Shown piece after piece: positions 26,508-35,047 of a stretch of DNA of 64,000 nucleotides. The notes below the pieces were generated by a model. The model worked only from the letters and a program-made list of their open reading frames with translations, had not been told where the DNA came from and made no database searches. This stretch comes from Methylobacterium sp. J-090 (GTDB lineage Bacteria; Pseudomonadota; Alphaproteobacteria; Rhizobiales; Beijerinckiaceae). Made by a program: the position numbers and the translations under genes. The DNA is taken from positions 1 through 64,000 of the forward strand of contig NZ_JAKSXV010000098.1 in the NCBI RefSeq assembly GCF_022829345.1. Reading direction: 5' to 3'. How positions within the stretch are numbered: the stretch's first letter is position 1; each line of letters opens with the position of its first letter.

Positions 26508-27599
26508 ATGCCGAGCCTGTCCGACCCGATCCGCATCGGCGCGATCGAAGCCAAGAACCGCGTCTTCATGGCCCCGCTCACCCGCGGCCGCGCCACCCGC
26601 GCCCATGTACCGACGCCGATCATGGTCGAGTATTACACCCAGCGCGCCAGCGCCGGCCTCATCATCACCGAGGCCACCGGCATCAGCCAGGAAGGCCTTG
26701 GCTGGCCCTACGCTCCGGGCATCTGGTCCGATGAGCAGGTGGCGGCCTGGAAGCCCATCGTGAAGGCCGTGCACGCGGCCGGCGGCCGCATCGTCTGCCA
26801 GCTCTGGCACATGGGCCGCATCGTCCACCCCGATTTCCTCGACGGCGCCAAGCCGGTCTCGGCCTCGGCCACCACGGCGCCGGACGCCGCTCACACCTAC
26901 GCAGGCAAGAAGCCGTACGCCGAGGCCCGCGCCCTCCCGATCGAGGAGATTCCGCGTCTCCTGGCCGACTACGACCGGGCGGCCCGCAACGCCATCGCGG
27001 CCGGCTTCGACGGCGTGCAGATCCATGCGGCCAACGGTTACCTCATCGACCAATTCCTGCGCGATGGTTCGAATTTCCGGGATGATCGCTACGGCGGCTC
27101 CATCGAGAATCGGATCCGCCTCTTGACGGAGGTGACCCGGACCGTCGCAGACGCCATCGGGGCCGACCGCACGGGCGTTCGCCTCTCCCCCAACGGCGCG
27201 ATCCAGGGCGTGGACGATTCCGACCCCGACGCCCTGTTCGGCGCGGCCGCCAAGGCGTTGTCCGAGATCGGCATCGCCTTCCTCGAGATGCGGGAACCCG
27301 GCCCCGAGGGGACTTTCGGCACCTCGAACCACGCGCCCGTTGCTCCGATCGTCAAGGCGGCCTTCGACGGCCCCCTGGTGTTGAACTCGGACTACGACGG
27401 TCCGAAAGGGCAGGCCGTGCTCGACGCCGGCAAGGCCGACGCCATCGCCTACGGCCGGCCGTTCCTCGCCAACCCGGACCTGCCCGCCCGGATCGCCGAG
27501 GGTGCGCCCCTGAAAAAGGACGAGCAGAAGACTTGGTACAGCCAGGGACCCGAGGGCTACATCGACTACCCGACCCGCTCCGGCGCCAAGGCCGCCTGA
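26508..27599 (+). CDS. Old Yellow Enzyme family alkene reductase (NADH:flavin oxidoreductase)
   Basis: A 363-residue FMN-dependent reductase of the OYE family, like NemA, reducing activated C=C bonds of enones, maleimides or nitro compounds with NAD(P)H. The TIM barrel starts with LSDPIRIGAIEAKNRVFMAPLTRGR. It carries the substrate-binding HAANGYLIDQFLRDGSN(F)RDDRYGGS block and the C-terminal FMN phosphate site AYGRPFLANPDLP. Start at 26508; the upstream open frame is not family sequence. Monocistronic with a terminator before and a hairpin after it. Physiological substrate unknown. Confidence 0.92.
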   Translation: MPSLSDPIRIGAIEAKNRVFMAPLTRGRATRAHVPTPIMVEYYTQRASAGLIITEATGISQEGLGWPYAPGIWSDEQVAAWKPIVKAVHAAGGRIVCQLWHMGRIVHPDFLDGAKPVSASATTAPDAAHTYAGKKPYAEARALPIEEIPRLLADYDRAARNAIAAGFDGVQIHAANGYLIDQFLRDGSNFRDDRYGGSIENRIRLLTEVTRTVADAIGADRTGVRLSPNGAIQGVDDSDPDALFGAAAKALSEIGIAFLEMREPGPEGTFGTSNHAPVAPIVKAAFDGPLVLNSDYDGPKGQAVLDAGKADAIAYGRPFLANPDLPARIAEGAPLKKDEQKTWYSQGPEGYIDYPTRSGAKAA

Positions 27600-27628
27600 T
27601 CGAAGGCCGCCTGACAGAAGGTTGAGCT

Positions 27629-27657
27629 CCGGCGCCCGAACCGGTATCGGGCGTCGG
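27629..27657 (+). terminator. Hairpin downstream of the OYE gene
   Basis: An 11-bp stem with one G-U pair (CCGGCGCCCGA with TCGGGCGTCGG) and 7-nt loop, 30 bases after the stop. There is no T tract, so it may be a Rho-assisted or RNA-stabilising end rather than a classical terminator. Confidence 0.4.
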
Positions 27658-27770
27658 ACGTGATGCGGGCCGAAGACGCTCGAAGAGGGACACGCGGCCA
27701 TCGCTCCGGACCGAACTTTGACGGACCTGTCACGCGCCCTATCTGAAGGCGCTGACGAGGATACCCGCTC

Positions 27771-29669
27771 TTGACCGCGATCACTTCCTGCGATGGTCCG
27801 TGGACGGACTGGACCGAGGCCGAACGGCTCGAGGCCCTCCGTGACACGAAGATCCTCGATACCGGCCAGGATCCGGCCTACGACGACCTCATCCGCATCG
27901 CCTCCATCGTCTGCGCCGCGCCCATCGTGCTGGTCAGCCTCGTCGACGAGACGCGGCAGTGGTTCAAGGCGCGCATCGGCTTCGAGGCGACCGAGACGCC
28001 ACGATCGATGTCCATCTGCGCGCATGCAATCGAGAACGGCCCGCTTCTGGTGATTCCGGACCTCACAACCGATCCGCGCACGGCCGACAATCCCCTGGTC
28101 ATCGGCGAGCATCGCCTGCGTTTCTACGCGGGCGCCGTCATCCGGGCCAAGGCCGGCCAGCCCCTGGGAAGCCTGTGCGTCCTCGACAGGGTCGCCCGGC
28201 CGGATGGGTTGACCCAGGTTCAGACCGAGACCCTGGATGCGCTGGCGCGGCAGGTCGCGACCCTGATCGAGCTGAAGCAGTCCCGCGAAGCGGTCGCCAA
28301 CCGCGAGGCGGACCTCGCCGCGAGCGAGCGCCGTTTTCGTGTGATGACCGGTGCCATGCCCCAGATGGTGTGGACCACGCGACCCGACGGCTTCCACGAT
28401 TTCTACAACGACCGCTGGTACGAATTCACCGGCGTTCCCTACGGCTCAACCGATGGCGAGGGCTGGAACGGCATGTTCCATCCCGACGATCAGGAGCGTG
28501 CCTGGACGCGTTGGCGCCACAGCCTCGCCACCGGCGATCCCTACGAGGTGGAGTACCGCCTGCGCCACCACACCGGTGTCTACCGCTGGACCCTGGGACG
28601 GGCGATGCCCCTGCGCGATGCCGAAGGCCGCATCGAGCGCTGGTTCGGAACCTGCACCGACATCGAGGACCTGAAGCGCGCCGAGGGCGAGGCCCGCAAG
28701 CTCGCCGCCATCGTCGAGCATTCCAAGGACTTCATCGGCATCGCCGACGAGGATGGCCGCATCCTCCATATCAATGCGGCCGGCCGCCGGCTTGTCGGCC
28801 TCCCCGACGCCGAGACGGCCCGGCGCACCACCGTGCCCGATTACTTCATGCCCGAATGCCGATCGACGGTGATCGAGACGGTGTTGCCGACCGTGCAGCG
28901 GGACGGCTGGTGGGAGGGAGAGCTCACCTTCCGCCATTTCGGGACGGGGGAGGGAATCGCGGTCCTCTACAGCGTGTTTCCCGTGCATGACGACCGCGGC
29001 GGCCTCCTCGGCTACGCCACCGTCACCCGGGACCTCCGCGAGCGCAAGCGCGCCGAAGAGGCCCGCGATCTGCTGATCAAGGAACTCTCCCACCGCATCA
29101 AGAACATCTTCGCCGTGGTCGAAGGCATCGCCGCCCTGTCGGCCCGCACCGATCCGGCGGCCCGTCCCTTCGTCGCCGCTTTCCGCGAGCGCCTCGGTGC
29201 CCTCGCCAACGCCCACGAATACGTGCGTCCGCATTCGCCCGCGAGCGCTCCCAAGGTGCAGGGCCAGACCCTGTTCGGCCTCATGCGCCTGATCATGGCG
29301 GCCTACGTGCAGGACGGCCGCGAGCGCATCGTGCTGCACGGTGACGATATCGTCGTCGGCGACCGGTCGGCCACGGCGTTCGCGCTGATCATGCACGAGC
29401 AGGCCACCAATGCGATGAAGTATGGCGGCCTGTCCACGGAAGCCGGGACCGTACGGCTCACCGGGCGACGCGACGGCGAGACCTACGAACTCGTCTGGGC
29501 GGAATCCGGCGGACCGCCCGTGTCCGGGCCGCCGACCCGGCGCGGGTTCGGCACCGTGCTGGCCGAGCGCAGCGTGGCGGGGCAACTCGATGGCACCCTC
29601 GAGCATGACTGGAGCGGCACCGGCCTCGTCATGCGTCTGGCCGTGCCCGCCGCCAACCTGACCGCGTGA
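27771..29669 (+). CDS. GAF-PAS-PAS HWE-family histidine kinase
   Basis: A 632-residue soluble sensor kinase. A GAF domain (about 20-170) precedes two PAS domains (about 185-305 and 310-430). The phospho-acceptor is His441 in KELSHRIKNIFAVVEGI. The catalytic domain has the HWE hallmarks: a His-Glu pair in the N box (MHEQATNAMKYGGLS, with Gln where Leu is usual) and WAE before GG in the G1 region. HWE kinases commonly feed the PhyR-NepR-EcfG general stress pathway in alphaproteobacteria. TTG start at 27771 after GAGGA; no early ATG or GTG in frame. Its stop overlaps the next gene (GTGA), and a NepR-like gene lies 745 bp downstream. Confidence 0.9.
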   Translation: MTAITSCDGPWTDWTEAERLEALRDTKILDTGQDPAYDDLIRIASIVCAAPIVLVSLVDETRQWFKARIGFEATETPRSMSICAHAIENGPLLVIPDLTTDPRTADNPLVIGEHRLRFYAGAVIRAKAGQPLGSLCVLDRVARPDGLTQVQTETLDALARQVATLIELKQSREAVANREADLAASERRFRVMTGAMPQMVWTTRPDGFHDFYNDRWYEFTGVPYGSTDGEGWNGMFHPDDQERAWTRWRHSLATGDPYEVEYRLRHHTGVYRWTLGRAMPLRDAEGRIERWFGTCTDIEDLKRAEGEARKLAAIVEHSKDFIGIADEDGRILHINAAGRRLVGLPDAETARRTTVPDYFMPECRSTVIETVLPTVQRDGWWEGELTFRHFGTGEGIAVLYSVFPVHDDRGGLLGYATVTRDLRERKRAEEARDLLIKELSHRIKNIFAVVEGIAALSARTDPAARPFVAAFRERLGALANAHEYVRPHSPASAPKVQGQTLFGLMRLIMAAYVQDGRERIVLHGDDIVVGDRSATAFALIMHEQATNAMKYGGLSTEAGTVRLTGRRDGETYELVWAESGGPPVSGPPTRRGFGTVLAERSVAGQLDGTLEHDWSGTGLVMRLAVPAANLTA

Positions 29670-30313
29670 GCGCAACGCCCTATCGTCTCTTGGTCTTCGA
29701 TTTCGACGGGACCCTCGCCGACAGCTTTCCCTGGTTCGCCCGCGTCATCAACGATGTGGCGGATCGCTATCGATTCCGTCGGATCGCCCCGCATGAGACG
29801 GAGGTCCTGCGCGGTCTCGATGCCGCCGGCATCGTCCGCCACCTCGGCATCGCGCCGTGGAAGCTGCCCTTCATCAGCCGGCACATGCACGGGCTGGCAG
29901 CCCGTGACATCGGTGAGATCCCGCTGTTTCCCGGCATTCGGGAAATGCTCGCCGATCTCGACGCGGCGGGCATGCCGCTCGCCATCGTCAGCTCCAACAC
30001 GCGGGCCAACATCGAAGCCGTGCTCGGGGCCGATGCCGGGCGCTTCCGGCACCATGCCTGCGGCGCCGCCCTGTTCGGAAAGGGCAAGCGCCTGCGAGCC
30101 CTGATCCGTGACGCCGGTTTCGCCCCCGAGACGGTTCTCTATGTCGGCGACGAGATCCGCGATCACGACGCAGCCCGCGCGGCTGGCTGCGATTTCGCCG
30201 CCGTGGCCTGGGGTTACACCCGGGTCGAAGCCATGCGGGCGACACGCCCGGCTCTGGTTCTCACCAGTCCCCATGCCGTCGCGAGGGTCGTGACCGGCCG
30301 CGTGACTCCGTAG
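29666..30313 (+). CDS. HAD-superfamily phosphatase (phosphoglycolate-phosphatase-like)
   Basis: A 215-residue HAD hydrolase. Motif I is FDFDGTLADS with nucleophile Asp and acid/base Asp, motif II is VSSNT, motif III Lys lies in FGKGKRL and motif IV is YVGDEIRDHDAA. A helical cap domain sits between motifs I and II. It is co-translated with the HWE kinase (GTGA). The substrate cannot be assigned; phosphoglycolate phosphatase is one possibility among many small phosphomonoesters. Confidence 0.87.
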   Translation: MSATPYRLLVFDFDGTLADSFPWFARVINDVADRYRFRRIAPHETEVLRGLDAAGIVRHLGIAPWKLPFISRHMHGLAARDIGEIPLFPGIREMLADLDAAGMPLAIVSSNTRANIEAVLGADAGRFRHHACGAALFGKGKRLRALIRDAGFAPETVLYVGDEIRDHDAARAAGCDFAAVAWGYTRVEAMRATRPALVLTSPHAVARVVTGRVTP

Positions 30314-30414
30314 ACACACCGCGCCGGAAAGTATTCCCGACTCGACCGCGGCGGATTGCCTGCGGGCGATCGGTCGCGCACGACTCGTCACCGGAGAGCG
30401 GACGCGGAGTCGCC

Positions 30415-30639
30415 ATGTCGATGCAGAGCCAGCGCGGTGGCCGGGATGGGATGCCCGCCGTTCCCCACGAGTCCAATGGCGGCGCATGGCCCGGAAGCCA
30501 AAGCCTCGCACCCGACATCGTCGCCAGCCTCGCCGGTGGTTTGCGGTCCGTCTACGAAGCCCGGCCCGACGCCGACATGCCCGACGCCTTCGCCGACCTT
30601 TTGAACCGCATCGAGGCCGCCGAGCGCGCCCGGGGCTGA
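30415..30639 (+). CDS. NepR-like anti-sigma factor (general stress response)
   Basis: A 74-residue protein whose second half, DIVASLAGGLRSVYEA...MPDAFADLLNRIEAAE, fits the NepR pattern of two helices: I-x2-x-L-R-x-(M/V)-Y followed by P-D-x-F-x-x-L-L-x-x-L/I-E. NepR sequesters the ECF sigma factor EcfG until phosphorylated PhyR binds it. The N-terminal 30 residues are polar and probably disordered, as in NepR. It sits downstream of an HWE kinase, which supports the assignment, but no phyR or ecfG is nearby. Two ATGs (30415, 30421) are possible. Assignment rests on a motif read by eye. Confidence 0.68.
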   Translation: MSMQSQRGGRDGMPAVPHESNGGAWPGSQSLAPDIVASLAGGLRSVYEARPDADMPDAFADLLNRIEAAERARG

Positions 30640-30851
30640 GGCCACGAGGCGATACGTCCGAGGGCGGGGATATGTGCCGGCAGCGCAGTACTCCTGCCGA
30701 TCCGGGGCCGATAAGCTTCGGTATGTCTCGAAAATTCTCCGCCGCATCGTCGTACTCGAGGCGGTGACCATCGTCGGCCGCAGGTTTTGTGAGACACCCT
30801 TAAGGCTTCCGCGATAATTTCCGGAGCTGTGCTCGCCGCGAAGTCAATCCG

Positions 30852-31949
30852 ATGCCCTCTATCCCCGATGTCCCGACCCTTCGCCTGTGCAGCATCCTCG
30901 CAAGCACGGCCTTTGTGGTGGTTTATCTGTCCCTGTGGCGTGCCAGGACCCAGCAATCCTATCTGCTGGATTGGGCGGGGAGCTTCGCCCTCTACGCGGT
31001 GACGCTGATCGGCTTCGCGCAGGTCGGGCATCACCCGGTCCTCGCGGGACTCCTGTGCTGCCTTCTCGGTGTCGCCAACGTTCTCGTTCTGACCGGGGTG
31101 TACCGGTTCGACGGCGTGAAGCCGTTCCGGCCCTGGATGCTCCTGGTGATCCTGCTGCCGGGCCTCGGCGTCCTCGGCCCCGGGGCGATGGGATACCGGG
31201 TGGCCGCCGAGATCGGCGGCACCCTCGGGCTCATCTTCGACATGCTCACCATCGGCATGGTCCTGATCGGCGGCCGGGGCATGACCTCGAGCGGAGGCCG
31301 CCGCATCGCCGGGCTCGCCCTCCTCGGCTACATCCCGGGCTACGTCCTCGTGATCGTCGCCCTGGTGACCGACCGTTCCATCCCCGATGTCGTGGCCCTG
31401 GTGCCGATGCTGGCCGACCAAATGCTGCTGGCGATCCTGAATCTCGGCCTCATCGCCATGCTGGGCGAGCGCGCCCAGATGGCCCTGCGCCACATTGCCC
31501 TGCGCGACACCCTCACGGGCGCCCTGAACCGCGCCGGTCTCGCGGCCTACGGCTCCGCGCTCGCCGCGCCGGAGACCGCCGTCGTCGCCATCGATGTGGA
31601 TCACTTCAAGGCCATCAACGACCGGCACGGCCACGGGGTGGGCGACGCGGTGCTCGTGGCGCTGGCCACCTGCGCCATGCGACGCGTCTCGGGGCGCGAC
31701 CTCGTCGTGCGCCTCGGCGGTGACGAGTTCGTCATCGTCCTGGCAGGCACCGGTCGTGGAGATGTCCTGACCTTTGCCGCCGATCTGCGTCGGGCCTTCG
31801 GGGCGGTGCCGGACCTGCCGGCCTGGACCGCGAGCATGGGCGTGGCGACGGTCGCGCCCGGCGAGACCGACCTCCTCGAAGCCATCGCCCGGGCCGACCG
31901 GGCCCTCTACGAGGCCAAGGCTTCGGGCCGCGACCGCGCCGCCGCCTGA
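30852..31949 (+). CDS. Membrane diguanylate cyclase (GGDEF)
   Basis: A 365-residue protein with about six hydrophobic helices in the first 200 residues and a C-terminal GGDEF domain. The active-site loop GGDEF is at residues 289-293, with IDVDHFKAINDRHGHGVGD upstream, so it should make cyclic di-GMP from two GTP. The inhibitory RxxD site expected five residues before GGDEF reads SGRD, so product inhibition is probably lost. Its start is a fair ATG after CGAAGTC. It follows the NepR-like gene by 212 bp and is probably transcribed separately. Confidence 0.9.
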   Translation: MPSIPDVPTLRLCSILASTAFVVVYLSLWRARTQQSYLLDWAGSFALYAVTLIGFAQVGHHPVLAGLLCCLLGVANVLVLTGVYRFDGVKPFRPWMLLVILLPGLGVLGPGAMGYRVAAEIGGTLGLIFDMLTIGMVLIGGRGMTSSGGRRIAGLALLGYIPGYVLVIVALVTDRSIPDVVALVPMLADQMLLAILNLGLIAMLGERAQMALRHIALRDTLTGALNRAGLAAYGSALAAPETAVVAIDVDHFKAINDRHGHGVGDAVLVALATCAMRRVSGRDLVVRLGGDEFVIVLAGTGRGDVLTFAADLRRAFGAVPDLPAWTASMGVATVAPGETDLLEAIARADRALYEAKASGRDRAAA

Positions 31950-31971
31950 CTTGCTATCGGTGTTTCCAACG

Positions 31972-32003
31972 AAAAGGCTGCCTCCGTTCGGACGGAAGCG
32001 GCC
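31972..32003 (-). terminator. Terminator between the GGDEF gene and bamE
   Basis: A 12-position stem with one mismatch (GGCTGCCTCCGT with ACGGAAGCGGCC) around a stable TCGG loop, preceded on the plus strand by AAAA. On the minus strand this reads as a stem followed by TTTT, giving a good terminator for bamE; it may also end the convergent GGDEF transcript. Confidence 0.65.
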
Positions 32004-32034
32004 TCGATGCGGCGTGATGATCGGAGGGAGGCGA

Positions 32035-32532
32035 TTACTGGCCGGCGCGCGCGCCCGGGACGACACTGGCGCCCTTGCCGCTGCCGAAGGGCTCGTAGCG
32101 GGTCAGGCCGCGGAAGAGCTGGCTGATGAAGGCCCGGTCCGCGCCGCTCGTCGGGGTCGAGCGCTCGATGAAGTCGAACACCTTGCCGTCCTGCAGGCCG
32201 TAGAGCGCCACGCGCTCGACCTTGAAGGCCGGGGTGAAGTACACTGCGGTCACCTTCTGGTCCTCGATCTGCTCGCCGAGGAACAGCACCGTGCGGCGGG
32301 TGTTCTGGCTGATGTAGTACCAGCTCTTGTTGCCGACGGTGGAGACCGTGGAGGGCGTGCCGAGGATCGTCAGCACCTGCTCGGCGCTCATGCCGGGCTT
32401 CACCGTCGCCAGCGCAGCCTGATCGATCTGGTAGCCGTGGCGCAGATCCTCGCCGATGCAGCCGGCGAGCCCGGTGCCGACGAGGCCGAGGACGGCAAGG
32501 CGCGCGAGCGGCAGAACGAAACGGCGCGACAT
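32035..32532 (-). CDS. bamE: Outer membrane protein assembly factor BamE (SmpA/OmlA lipoprotein)
   Basis: A 165-residue lipoprotein of the BAM complex that inserts beta-barrel proteins in the outer membrane. The N-terminal signal peptide ends in a lipobox (GTGLAGC) with the acylated Cys about residue 25. The SmpA/OmlA fold follows: LATVKPGMSAEQVLTILGTPST, then KSWYYISQ and a KVTAVYF strand. The C-terminal 60 residues extend beyond E. coli BamE (113 residues), as is usual in alphaproteobacteria. Start at 32532 gives the signal peptide; the longer frame upstream does not. Divergent from the bc1 chaperone gene over 209 bp. Confidence 0.92.
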   Translation of the reverse strand: MSRRFVLPLARLAVLGLVGTGLAGCIGEDLRHGYQIDQAALATVKPGMSAEQVLTILGTPSTVSTVGNKSWYYISQNTRRTVLFLGEQIEDQKVTAVYFTPAFKVERVALYGLQDGKVFDFIERSTPTSGADRAFISQLFRGLTRYEPFGSGKGASVVPGARAGQ

Positions 32533-32741
32533 CGACCACCCTTGATCTTGCTGAAGAACTGAACGCGTCTGCGGTCGGAGACCCGACACGGCACTCGAAC
32601 GCCCAGGAAAACCCGAAGACGGTTGCACCTTGACCATTCGTTGCCGTACCCCGGGGTTATGGTTTTGACAAGGCAAGCGGGGCCACACCCGGCCCTTCCG
32701 CACCGTCCGCGGCGCGCTGTCCACACGGGAAGGGGGCGCGC

Positions 32742-33308
32742 ATGATCGGTCGTCTGTTCGGGCGCAAGAGCCCCCGCGAACGCATGATTCGCGACCTTCA
32801 CGTCCGCATCAACGCGGCGGCGCGGGTGCCCGGCCTCTACACTGACCTCGGCGTGCCCGACACGGTGGAAGGGCGTTTCGAGTGCCTCAGCCTGCACGTG
32901 ATCCTGGTGCTGCGCCGCCTCAACCGGCTCCCCGATCCGGCGGCGGACGTGGCGCAGGACCTCGTCAACGCGGTCTTCCTCCAGCTCGATTCGTCCTTGC
33001 GCGAAAGCGGGATCGGTGATTTCGGGGTGCCCAAGCGCATGAAGAAGCTCGGCGCCGCTTTCTACGGCCGGGCCGCCGGCTACGATGCCGCCCTGGACGC
33101 GGGTGACGCGGACGCCCTGGCCCAGGCTCTCGCCCGCAACGTCCTCGGCGTCGAGGCGGCTGACGCCACGGATCTGGCGCGCTACGTGATGGCGAGCGAC
33201 CGGGCCCTCGGAGTTCTCGACCTCGCCGCCCTCGTGGAGGCGGGGCCGCGTTTCGCCGCCATCGAAACCTCCGCCGGGACGGCGGACCAACTGGGAAGTC
33301 TGCGATGA
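32742..33308 (+). CDS. Ubiquinol-cytochrome c chaperone (CBP3/UQCC1 family)
   Basis: A 188-residue helical protein of the ubiquinol-cytochrome c chaperone family, related to mitochondrial CBP3, which helps cytochrome b and complex III assemble. Family features: YTDLGVPDTVEGRFECLSLHV near the N-terminus, DLVNAVFLQLDSSLRESGIGDFGVPKRMKKLGAAFYGR in the middle. No signal peptide or transmembrane helix. Its stop overlaps the DUF177 gene (ATGA). The bamE / chaperone / DUF177 / plsX / fabH / ihfA order is standard for alphaproteobacteria. Confidence 0.9.
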   Translation: MIGRLFGRKSPRERMIRDLHVRINAAARVPGLYTDLGVPDTVEGRFECLSLHVILVLRRLNRLPDPAADVAQDLVNAVFLQLDSSLRESGIGDFGVPKRMKKLGAAFYGRAAGYDAALDAGDADALAQALARNVLGVEAADATDLARYVMASDRALGVLDLAALVEAGPRFAAIETSAGTADQLGSLR

Positions 33309-33820
33309 CACGGGATCAGACGGTCGGTCCGCTCACGCGCTCGATCCGGGTCGATCGCATGGCGCGCGCGCAGGGCGATTTCGTCGTCACGGCGACCCCC
33401 GAGGAATGCGCGGCGCTCGCCGCCGATTTCGGCATTCCGGCGGTCCGCGACCTCGTCGGCCGCTTCCGTGTCGGCGGCACCCTGGAAAACCTCACGGTGA
33501 CGGGCTCCGTCGAGGCCGTGGTGACCCAGATCTGCACCGTGAGTCTCGATCCGTTCGAGGCGCCCGTGCACGAGGCCGTCGACGTGGTCTTCACCGACGG
33601 CGAGATCCCGACGGGACACGACGCCGACGAGATCGACGTGCCCGACGCGATCGTCAACGGCCGCGTCGATTTCGGCCTCCTCACCGCCGAGTTCCTGGCC
33701 ATGGGTCTCGACCCCTATCCGCGCAAACCCGGTGTCACCTTCGTCGAGCCCGAGCCCGAGCCCGACGCGGAGGACGCGCCGCTCGGGGGCCTGCGGGCCT
33801 TGCAGGGCGGCAAGGACTGA
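33305..33820 (+). CDS. YceD/DUF177-family protein
   Basis: A 171-residue DUF177 protein. The family is linked to 23S rRNA and large-subunit assembly in plants and bacteria. The core is LENLTVTGSVEAVVTQICTVSLDPFEAPV, which holds the single conserved Cys of the family, and an acidic C-terminal tail (EPEPEPDAEDAPLGGL...) with the usual PL-x2-L end. In many bacteria rpmF (ribosomal protein L32) follows; here plsX follows directly. Four-base overlap with the upstream chaperone. Confidence 0.88.
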   Translation: MTRDQTVGPLTRSIRVDRMARAQGDFVVTATPEECAALAADFGIPAVRDLVGRFRVGGTLENLTVTGSVEAVVTQICTVSLDPFEAPVHEAVDVVFTDGEIPTGHDADEIDVPDAIVNGRVDFGLLTAEFLAMGLDPYPRKPGVTFVEPEPEPDAEDAPLGGLRALQGGKD

Positions 33821-33987
33821 GGGTTCGCGAGGGGCTTGAGCGAGGGCTTCGGCCCGCCCGGGGCAGATTTCGTTTGCCCGGCGGGCGCGAGTCGCTATTT
33901 TCCGCCGCGCCGTGACCGAGGCCGCCCCGATCCGGCCCTCGTTCGCGCGCCCAGTTTCTCGACCTCAAGGCCTCCGGCGAACTCCAT

Positions 33988-35022
33988 ATGTCTCAGAGAG
34001 TGTGCATCTCGCTCGACGCCATGGGCGGCGACCACGGCCCCACCACGGTGGTGCCGGGCGCAGCCATCGCCCGCGAGCGCCATCCCGAGATGACGTTCCT
34101 GATGTTCGGCGACGAGGCGGTGCTGGCGCCCCTGGTGGCGGCCGAGCCGCGCCTGAAGGGCGCCGTCGAGATCCGTCACACCATCATGGCGATCGCCATG
34201 GACGAGAAGCCGAGCCAGGCCGTGCGCACGGGCCGGGGAAAGTCCTCCATGTGGAAGGCGATCCAGGCGGTGAAGGACGGCGAGGCCGATGCCGCCGTCT
34301 CGGCCGGCAACACCGGCGCCCTCATGGCCATGTCGAAGATCTGCCTCAAGACGCTCGCCGGCATCGAGCGCCCGGCCATCGCCTGCCTGTGGCCCACCGT
34401 GCGCGGCGAGAGCGTGGTGCTCGATGTCGGCGCCACCATCGGAACGGATGCCGACCACCTCGTTGAGATGGCCCTCATGGGCTCGGCCATGGCCCGCATC
34501 GTGTTCGACATCGACCGGCCCACCGTCGGGCTTCTCAATGTTGGCACCGAGGAGATGAAGGGCAACGAGGCGGTCAAGGAAGCAGCCCGCCGCCTGCGCG
34601 AGGCCGACCTGCCGAACCTGAGCTATCACGGGTTCGTCGAGGGCAACGACCTCGGCAAGGGCACCGTCGATGTCGTGGTGACGGAGGGGTTCACCGGCAA
34701 CATCGCCCTGAAGACCGCCGAGGGCACCGCTAAGCAGATCGGCACCTACCTGCGCGCCGCCATGAGCCGGACCCTGTCGGCGAAGATCGGATACTTCTTC
34801 GCCCGTCAGGCGTTCAAGGCCCTACGGGACAAGATGAACCCGAGTCGGGCCAACGGCGGCGTGTTCCTCGGCCTGGAGGGCATCGTCATCAAGAGCCACG
34901 GTTCGGAGGACGCGCACGGCTTCGCGGCGGCCGTCGACCTCGCCCACGACATGGCACGCCACGACCTCATGCGGACGATCCGCGACATGCTCGAACTGAC
35001 ACCGGCGGGGGCCTCCTCATGA
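33988..35022 (+). CDS. plsX: Phosphate acyltransferase PlsX
   Basis: A 344-residue enzyme converting acyl-ACP and phosphate to acyl-phosphate, the acyl donor for glycerol-3-phosphate acyltransferase PlsY. Recognised by ISLDAMGGDHGP at the N-terminus, SAGNTGALM, GATIGTDADHLVEMALMG and GFTGNIALKTAEG. No transmembrane helix; the enzyme is a peripheral membrane protein. The 167-bp gap from DUF177 has an imperfect GC-rich hairpin (about 33869-33906) and no rpmF. It is followed by fabH after 25 bases. Confidence 0.96.
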   Translation: MSQRVCISLDAMGGDHGPTTVVPGAAIARERHPEMTFLMFGDEAVLAPLVAAEPRLKGAVEIRHTIMAIAMDEKPSQAVRTGRGKSSMWKAIQAVKDGEADAAVSAGNTGALMAMSKICLKTLAGIERPAIACLWPTVRGESVVLDVGATIGTDADHLVEMALMGSAMARIVFDIDRPTVGLLNVGTEEMKGNEAVKEAARRLREADLPNLSYHGFVEGNDLGKGTVDVVVTEGFTGNIALKTAEGTAKQIGTYLRAAMSRTLSAKIGYFFARQAFKALRDKMNPSRANGGVFLGLEGIVIKSHGSEDAHGFAAAVDLAHDMARHDLMRTIRDMLELTPAGASS

Positions 35023-35047
35023 GGCTGCTCCGGACAAGGACGATACG

